The notes below the pieces were generated by a model, which saw only the letters and a program-made list of their open reading frames with translations, was not told where the DNA came from and made no database searches. Shown here piece after piece: positions 5,254 through 9,785 of a stretch of 9,785 nt of DNA. This DNA comes from DATKKX01 sp035542775 (GTDB lineage: Bacteria > Planctomycetota > Phycisphaerae > UBA1845 > UTPLA1): NCBI GenBank assembly GCA_035542775.1, contig DATKKX010000474.1, positions 1-9,785 of the forward strand, given 5' to 3'. Position 1 is the first letter of the stretch, and every line of letters starts with the position of its first letter. A program made the translations under genes and the position numbers.

Positions 5254-8200
5254 AAGCTTATTCACCATGCCGCCGACATCACCCAGGTCAACCACGCCGT
5301 TGTTGTTGAAGTCGCTCGGGCAGACGTCGTGACGGCTGGCGGATGCCGTCAACAGCGCCTCCACGAAGTGCTGGATGTCCTTGCCGTCGGCAGTCCCGTT
5401 GCCGTCCATGTCCCCATTGTGAGTGGAGCAGGTGAAGCATCCTTCAGCGTCGCACCACTGTCCCGGGCAGGGGTTGGCGCCCGGCTGGCAATGACCATAG
5501 GCATCGCAGGTCTCGACGCCGTCGCAGAAATTGCCGTTGCTGCATGCGGCGTCGGCGGTGCAGTCGCACGGCGGACACGGGCCGCCGCAGTCGATCCGCA
5601 CCTCGCCCTGATTCAGGATGCCATCGTGGCAGGTGGCGGGATCGACGCAACCGAAGCTTATCACCTTGAAGTCGTCGATGGCCGCTTCGATGAGAGACGG
5701 CGTGCTGCCGTCATTCGCCACGAAGCGAACCTTGACCTGGCTGGTGAGCATGCCCCCGGGCACGTTGTATTCGTGATAGTACCAGCCTCCGCAAGTGCCG
5801 GTTCCCGTGGGTCCGACGGTCTCGACGTTGGTCCAGGTGCTTCCACCGTTGCTGGAGATGTCCACGGTGAACACGTCCGCGCCGGGGTCGCCGCCGGCGC
5901 AGTTGGAATACCACCGCCAGTAGCTGATGGTCACCTGGCTGTAGCCGGACAGATTCAGCATCGGGGATTTCACGGTGGTCTTTCCACCGTCGACGTCGTA
6001 GTCACCGGCGCTGCTGCCGGCGCGGTAGTCCGTCACCCAGCACATGGTGCCGGGGTCGGAGTGATCCGAGCCGGGTTGAGCAGTGGTGGCCTGCGGCACG
6101 TTGCGGGTCCAGATGCCGGTGGTGGCGGTGTCGCCGGTGTCGCCCACCGTCCAGCCTTGGTCGGTTTCGAAGGCGTCGTTCATGATCGTCGTGACGGTTC
6201 CCACGGCGGCGGAGTAGTAAGTGCCCGGCGCAGTGGCGGGACTGGTTACGGTGGTGCCGCCGCTTCCCAGAGCGCTCACGTAGAATTGAGGAGTGTTACC
6301 GCACATGGGCGCCGGGAAAGTCGCCTGGTACAGGTTCCCGCCCAAAGGCGTCAAGGGTGATGTCAGGAACGAGCCGCCCGTATAGCGGTAATGTAGCAAG
6401 CCCGAGCCGGGGACGTACGACTCGTCCCGATCCACGATCCGCACGTTGAACGAAGTCGGCAGGCCGGGCGGGATCACTTGCGGAGCGCCGTCCGGGATCG
6501 TGACGTCCAGGGCGTTGCTGCCGCACTCCGGTCCGGTGATGTTGAAGGTGTAGTTTCCGGTGGCTCCGCTCCATCCGCTGATGCGGATCAGATAGGTGGT
6601 TCCCGCAGTGACGCTCAAGGTGACCTCGGACGGAGCATTGGAAGTCATTCCACAAGCGTCGTCGTTGCAGCTCAGCGTGTTGGCGGCGGTGCCGGGACAG
6701 CCGGAATGTACTGACAGCACCGAGTCGTAGGTCGTGCCGGAGCACAAGCTGAACGTCGCGCTGCCGCTGGTGCCGGGAGTGTACTTGTACCACACATCCG
6801 GCGTGGCGTCGGATGTTCCGCAACTGGTGGAGCCGTCCACGGTCATCCCGGCATTGGTTCCGGTGTAATACTGGCCGGGGCATGCTCGCTTGGCATTGAC
6901 GCAGTCGTCGTTGACGCCGACGCGCAACGTCACCGTCCGGCTGGTATCGCCGACGTGGGTGGTGGTGTTGGCGAACTGCAGGGTGTCAAAGTAATCGCCG
7001 TCCGGAAGGGAAGCGGCGGTGGAGTTGATGGAGACCGTGACCGTCGCCGTCTGCCCGATGGTCAGCGAGCCGGTGGCGTTGGTGATGTCCAGCCACGGCG
7101 CGGTCTTGGTTACGTTATAGGTGATCGGGCTGGCAGGTCCGAGGTTCTCCACGGTGTAGTTGTTGCTGGAGGGCGTGAAGGGCCCGCCGGCCTGCCCTGA
7201 CGAAACGAAGTTGCTCGTTGGGGAAACGCTCATCCCAACGGCCAGTGCCGGGCAGGAGATCCCGTGGGCGCTGAAGCCAGCGCAAATCTCGGTGTAGTGC
7301 GGCGTGCCGTTGTAGATGTTGCCGTCGTTATCGTCCAGCGTCAGGAAGTCGATCGCGATCTGGCTGTTGATGCCGGTCCCGGTGTGCAGCAGGATGGAGT
7401 TCACCACAATGCTGGAGAGCAGGCTCAGGTAATCGGTCGGCTCCGTCACGAAGAGCTGGTTGCGGATGCTCCAGACAATACCGGAGAGCAACATGCCGCA
7501 GTCGTGGATCTCGCTGCCGCAGGACGAGCAACTGGTGGCCGAGTACTGGCAATCGTTGTCCGCCGTCCGCAAACCTTGATTACAATCGCTGCAGAAGCCG
7601 TAGCCCAGGTTCGGATCGTCTACCGGCAACATGGCGATACAGTCAGCCATGCCTTCGCCGTACTCGCCCTGCCCGCTGCTGGTCTTGTCGATGCAGTGGT
7701 GCCCGTATTCGTGATCAAGCACGCTCTGCCACGCGGTGTTCGGGCAGGTGCAACTGCCGACGCCCGGCTGGCAGAAGTTGATCGAGCCGTCGCCGCTGTC
7801 CGACCAGGCATTGCACGGGCAGTAGTAGTCGGTTCGGTTTACGACCGTCAGTACGCCCGTCTCCGTAGGAATGCTGGGGAAGCTCGGGTTCTGGGTGAGG
7901 ATCCAGTCGCGGCAGGCGTTGCCCGAAACATAGATGTTGGTCTGGGCCAGTACCAGGTCGGTGATGGTCGAGCAGTGCACGAAATTCACCGGGCCCGGCG
8001 GCGTCACAGTGGCGGTCAGCGTCTCTTCACTCCCGGCGCGATTGTCAATCGTGAAGTACAAGCCATCCACATAGGAGTGGACGGTCACCGGGGCGGTGCC
8101 TGAATTGGGGATGGTGAAGTTGCCGTTGATGTCGGCGTAGACGCTACTCCCCCCCTGGATATCCACTCTCGCCCAGGGGTAGTTGAAGAGAATCTCATCC

Positions 8201-9015
8201 GTGCAGATGGCCGCCTTGGCCCCCGGCGTGGCCATGGCCTTGACCGTGCCGTTCACGTCAACGAAGTGAATCATGGTCTCCTTGTGGAGGACCTCACCGG
8301 TGCGCGCGTCGCAGACGAATCGCCAGCTCTCGTGGCCAGCGTCGGTGCGGTCGTTTTCCCCGATAAAGGTGACGGCCAGGACCGGCTCGACCGCCGGGCC
8401 TTCGAGGCCCGCCCAGATGATCTTCTCGACCCGCGTAAACCGCGTCATGCCGGTGTGGGCCTGCACGGCCGGGTCGAATTCCATGTTAGCCAGGATCGGA
8501 TCGACGCCGAATTCACCCAGATATCGCAGGCTGGATGCCGCCAGGACCAGCGGGCTGCTCTCCGCGTTGCGGACCAGCAAGCGAAGATCGGAACCGTAGA
8601 CCGGCAGCCCGTCTCGGTATTGCGAGTAATACACCAGCGTGAATTTGTACTCGCCGGTCCGCGAGTTGAACATCAGCGGCTGGGTATGTCGCCTGTCTTC
8701 CAGACGACTCATGGGCTGCAAATCGCCGGCCGGGCACGCGAAGATCGTGCTGTTGGCCGCGACGAACTTCGCCGCCGTGTCGGTCGGGCTCTGGCCGACC
8801 TCCATGGTGGTGCCGTAGACCCTGACGAGTTGCCCGGCCTCGCTGTACAGCCTTGCGGCAGGGTGGGCCTGCTGGAATTGCTGCAAGGCGTTGAGTTGCT
8901 CCGCAGTGGCGGGCACCGTCCCGGCGAGCGGGCCGCTCGCTCCATCGGAGCCTTGTGCAGCGGAGAGGAACGTGCAGGTCAATAAAAGGACGAGGAATAG
9001 ATCGCGAATTCTCAT
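5242..9015 (-). CDS. Secreted multidomain zinc metalloprotease (fungalysin/thermolysin-like) with dockerin-like C-terminus
   Basis: A 1257-residue secreted protease. ATG 9015 is chosen for its AAGGAG seven bases upstream and the signal peptide that follows (MRIRDLFLVLLLTCTFLSAA, cleavage near 20-22). The frame stays open to 9255, but that extension contains the promoter. Residues ~25-245 are an FTP/PepSY-like propeptide (SPTDTAAKFV; YSQYRDGLPVYGSDLRLLV). The catalytic region runs to ~590, with zinc motif H435-EYG-H439 and third ligand E454 in GEGMAD, the gluzincin arrangement. Many cysteines nearby suggest disulfides. Then follow a BACON-like domain (~594-690), a PPC-like beta domain (~702-828, starting NDDC), an Ig-like region (~832-944), a MAM/jelly-roll-like domain (~946-1122, FETDQGW), a Cys-rich module (1123-1200, DGILNQGE...DCGGPCPPC), and two calcium loops (1201-1257, DMDGNGTADG and DFNNNGVVDLGD) like dockerin type I. 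The substrate is unknown. Domain names beyond the protease are from sequence style only. Confidence 0.92.
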   Translation of the reverse strand: MRIRDLFLVLLLTCTFLSAAQGSDGASGPLAGTVPATAEQLNALQQFQQAHPAARLYSEAGQLVRVYGTTMEVGQSPTDTAAKFVAANSTIFACPAGDLQPMSRLEDRRHTQPLMFNSRTGEYKFTLVYYSQYRDGLPVYGSDLRLLVRNAESSPLVLAASSLRYLGEFGVDPILANMEFDPAVQAHTGMTRFTRVEKIIWAGLEGPAVEPVLAVTFIGENDRTDAGHESWRFVCDARTGEVLHKETMIHFVDVNGTVKAMATPGAKAAICTDEILFNYPWARVDIQGGSSVYADINGNFTIPNSGTAPVTVHSYVDGLYFTIDNRAGSEETLTATVTPPGPVNFVHCSTITDLVLAQTNIYVSGNACRDWILTQNPSFPSIPTETGVLTVVNRTDYYCPCNAWSDSGDGSINFCQPGVGSCTCPNTAWQSVLDHEYGHHCIDKTSSGQGEYGEGMADCIAMLPVDDPNLGYGFCSDCNQGLRTADNDCQYSATSCSSCGSEIHDCGMLLSGIVWSIRNQLFVTEPTDYLSLLSSIVVNSILLHTGTGINSQIAIDFLTLDDNDGNIYNGTPHYTEICAGFSAHGISCPALAVGMSVSPTSNFVSSGQAGGPFTPSSNNYTVENLGPASPITYNVTKTAPWLDITNATGSLTIGQTATVTVSINSTAASLPDGDYFDTLQFANTTTHVGDTSRTVTLRVGVNDDCVNAKRACPGQYYTGTNAGMTVDGSTSCGTSDATPDVWYKYTPGTSGSATFSLCSGTTYDSVLSVHSGCPGTAANTLSCNDDACGMTSNAPSEVTLSVTAGTTYLIRISGWSGATGNYTFNITGPECGSNALDVTIPDGAPQVIPPGLPTSFNVRIVDRDESYVPGSGLLHYRYTGGSFLTSPLTPLGGNLYQATFPAPMCGNTPQFYVSALGSGGTTVTSPATAPGTYYSAAVGTVTTIMNDAFETDQGWTVGDTGDTATTGIWTRNVPQATTAQPGSDHSDPGTMCWVTDYRAGSSAGDYDVDGGKTTVKSPMLNLSGYSQVTISYWRWYSNCAGGDPGADVFTVDISSNGGSTWTNVETVGPTGTGTCGGWYYHEYNVPGGMLTSQVKVRFVANDGSTPSLIEAAIDDFKVISFGCVDPATCHDGILNQGEVRIDCGGPCPPCDCTADAACSNGNFCDGVETCDAYGHCQPGANPCPGQWCDAEGCFTCSTHNGDMDGNGTADGKDIQHFVEALLTASASRHDVCPSDFNNNGVVDLGDVGGMVNKLLGH

Positions 9016-9022
9016 GTTCGGG

Positions 9023-9028
9023 CTCCTT
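9023..9028 (-). promoter_or_regulatory. Ribosome binding site of the protease gene
   Basis: AAGGAG on the minus strand, with seven bases to ATG 9015. It decides the start among several in-frame candidates up to 9255, and agrees with the signal peptide that begins at this ATG. Confidence 0.85.
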
Positions 9029-9150
9029 AGAAAGACCACCTTCCTGCAACGAAGCGATTCGTCAGCTTGCCGGGATACGGATTCACATGAATCTTGAAGA
9101 GGAAGGGTAGCAGAGGCAGGCAGAGAGGTGCCTGTGTCATCGGCTTTGAA

Positions 9151-9181
9151 ACGTGTGCCACTCCGCCCTTTCCCCACACGT
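9151..9181 (-). other. Possible stem-loop in the protease mRNA leader
   Basis: ACGTGTG and CACACGT form a perfect 7-bp stem around a 17-base purine-rich loop (minus-strand reading). It lies within the predicted ~190-base untranslated leader, about 25 bases after the likely transcription start. It could be a stability element, a regulator binding site or chance. It fits no riboswitch class I know. Confidence 0.3.
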
Positions 9182-9210
9182 CCATTCGTGCTCGCACCCA
9201 AGCGCAAACC

Positions 9211-9239
9211 ATGATACCACATCGGCTTGGCCGTGTCCA
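9211..9239 (-). promoter_or_regulatory. Sigma70-type promoter of the protease gene
   Basis: On the minus strand TGGACA (9234-9239) and TATCAT (9211-9216) are separated by exactly 17 bases, each matching the consensus at five of six positions. Transcription would begin near 9204, giving a leader of about 190 bases before ATG 9015. This also argues that codons between 9255 and 9016 are not translated. Planctomycete promoters are not well mapped, so the match is suggestive. Confidence 0.55.
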
Positions 9240-9518
9240 GAGCTGAACATCTCATTCCTCGCCGGGGACTGCCGATTAGAGGGTCGGCCGCTCAGGGCAG
9301 TCGGCCGAGCAGGAGCTCTGGTTTGTCGGTAGGGAAGGGCATGAAGGGCATATCTCGCGAATCGCCGGTGTCCCATTCACCGTTGGCAACTGGATCCGGT
9401 CGCTCAGGCTTGCGCAGACGGCGGCGAAACTGATCGAGCTGCTCTCGCGCGGTGCTTGCTCGAATATGGCTTGAGGGATTGAAAGCGTGCTCAAGGGCGA
9501 AGATGGATGAGGCGGGTC
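9240..9518. other. Gene-poor stretch upstream of the protease promoter
   Basis: I find no gene I can support here. Frames on both strands are short or rich in Arg, Ser and Pro with no recognisable motif. An 8-base direct repeat GTCGGCCG lies at 9283-9290 and 9300-9307 (17-base spacing); as it sits 44 bases or more behind the protease promoter, it could be an activator site or chance. A fragment GAAGGGCATGAAGGGCAT near 9336-9353 is a 9-base unit repeated twice, a type of short repeat that recurs in planctomycete genomes as far as I recall. Confidence 0.45.
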
Positions 9519-9707
9519 ATGAACGAGCCGATTTCTGCAGCAAATTGTCCCGGTTGGCTCAAGAGAACATTCCTCGTGCTCTTGCTCGGCGTCGGGCCGG
9601 CAGTCGCTTTTTGCTGCGGCAGTCTCGTTGGCGTTGCGCGAGTTGTCAGAGCTGCGGGGCCGTCGCCATCGCTGACGGGCATGGTTCCAGATCGTAGACT
9701 TGGATGA
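9519..9707 (+). CDS. Possible small membrane protein (unrecognised)
   Basis: A 62-residue frame starting MNEPISAANCPGWLKRTF. Residues ~17-37 (KRTFLVLLLGVGPAVAFCCG) would make one transmembrane helix or an uncleaved signal anchor, with positive charges before it and VARVVR after it. ATG 9519 has GAGG at 9509-9512, six bases upstream; an in-frame ATG at 9507 has nothing as good. I recognise no family. The stop overlaps a further ATG (ATGA at 9704-9707) whose Arg-rich frame runs off the window, which could be coupling or coincidence. GC-rich DNA gives many spurious frames, so this is doubtful. It may also be the broken start of a larger gene. Confidence 0.3.
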   Translation: MNEPISAANCPGWLKRTFLVLLLGVGPAVAFCCGSLVGVARVVRAAGPSPSLTGMVPDRRLG

Positions 9708-9785
9708 TCTGTGCGTTCCGGCGCCAGCGGCGGCGCCAGGTTGGCAGGCTTCCATGGAGGATGACTTCCCTGCCGTCCAGTTCCT

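Noticed and set aside
5329..6360. 343-codon plus-strand open frame opposite the protease gene
   Set aside because: It is a shadow of the GC-rich minus-strand gene: Gly/Ala/Val/Arg-rich, without motifs, and the minus strand has a clear domain series here. The frame at 7264-8103 is rejected for the same reason.
9016..9255. 80-codon N-terminal extension of the protease frame
   Set aside because: The extension would precede the signal peptide, spans the predicted promoter, and has no good ribosome site, whereas ATG 9015 has AAGGAG at ideal spacing.
9720..9737. GGCGCC, AGCGGC, GGCGCC inverted repeat
   Set aside because: A 6-bp stem of self-palindromic GC sequence is expected by chance at this base composition and has no T run.
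9276..9755. 159-codon minus-strand open frame
   Set aside because: Ser/Arg/Pro-rich composition with no hydrophobic core or motif, and no clear ribosome site; it looks like a random frame in GC-rich DNA.

Overview
The window is GC-rich and gene-dense. It most likely comes from a member of the Planctomycetota. That inference rests on three things: an aa3/caa3-type oxidase cluster with two consecutive subunit III genes and a small subunit IV; a very large secreted protease ending in a Cys-rich module (C-x-DGI-x-NQGE...DCGGPC) and a dockerin-like pair of calcium loops; and short palindromic or heptameric repeats scattered between and inside genes. No rRNA, tRNA, CRISPR array or insertion sequence was seen.

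Layout. Bases 1-336 are the 3' end of ctaD (cytochrome c oxidase subunit I). A 386-base repeat-rich spacer (337-722) follows. Next come three tightly packed plus-strand genes: subunit III (ctaE, 723-1643), subunit IV (1654-2037, GTG start with a Shine-Dalgarno site overlapping the ctaE stop) and a second subunit III-like gene (2034-2717, ATGA overlap). Convergent to these on the minus strand is ctaB, heme O synthase (2761-3714). Divergent from ctaB on the plus strand is ctaA, heme A synthase (start taken as GTG 3796, end 5253). Together these genes supply the membrane core of a terminal oxidase and the two enzymes that convert heme B through heme O to heme A for subunit I. Subunit II (ctaC) would be expected upstream, outside the window.

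Bases 5242-9015 (minus strand) encode a 1257-residue secreted metalloprotease of the fungalysin/thermolysin type (HEYGH plus a downstream GEGMAD glutamate), with BACON-like, PPC-like, Ig-like, MAM-like, Cys-rich and dockerin-like modules. It has a good sigma70-type promoter, a strong Shine-Dalgarno site, and an intrinsic terminator that lies inside the 3' end of the convergent ctaA gene. Bases 9016-9785 hold its promoter and leader, a gene-poor stretch, and one doubtful small membrane-protein ORF (9519-9707).

The most unusual signal is not a new gene system. Short dispersed repeats appear to have entered conserved oxidase genes in frame: a 24-base hairpin in the second subunit III gene (another copy lies upstream of ctaE), and a heptamer ACTCAG(G/C) array directly after the start codon of subunit IV, with the same heptamer inverted in a loop of ctaA. 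All three fall in loops or termini and are translated.
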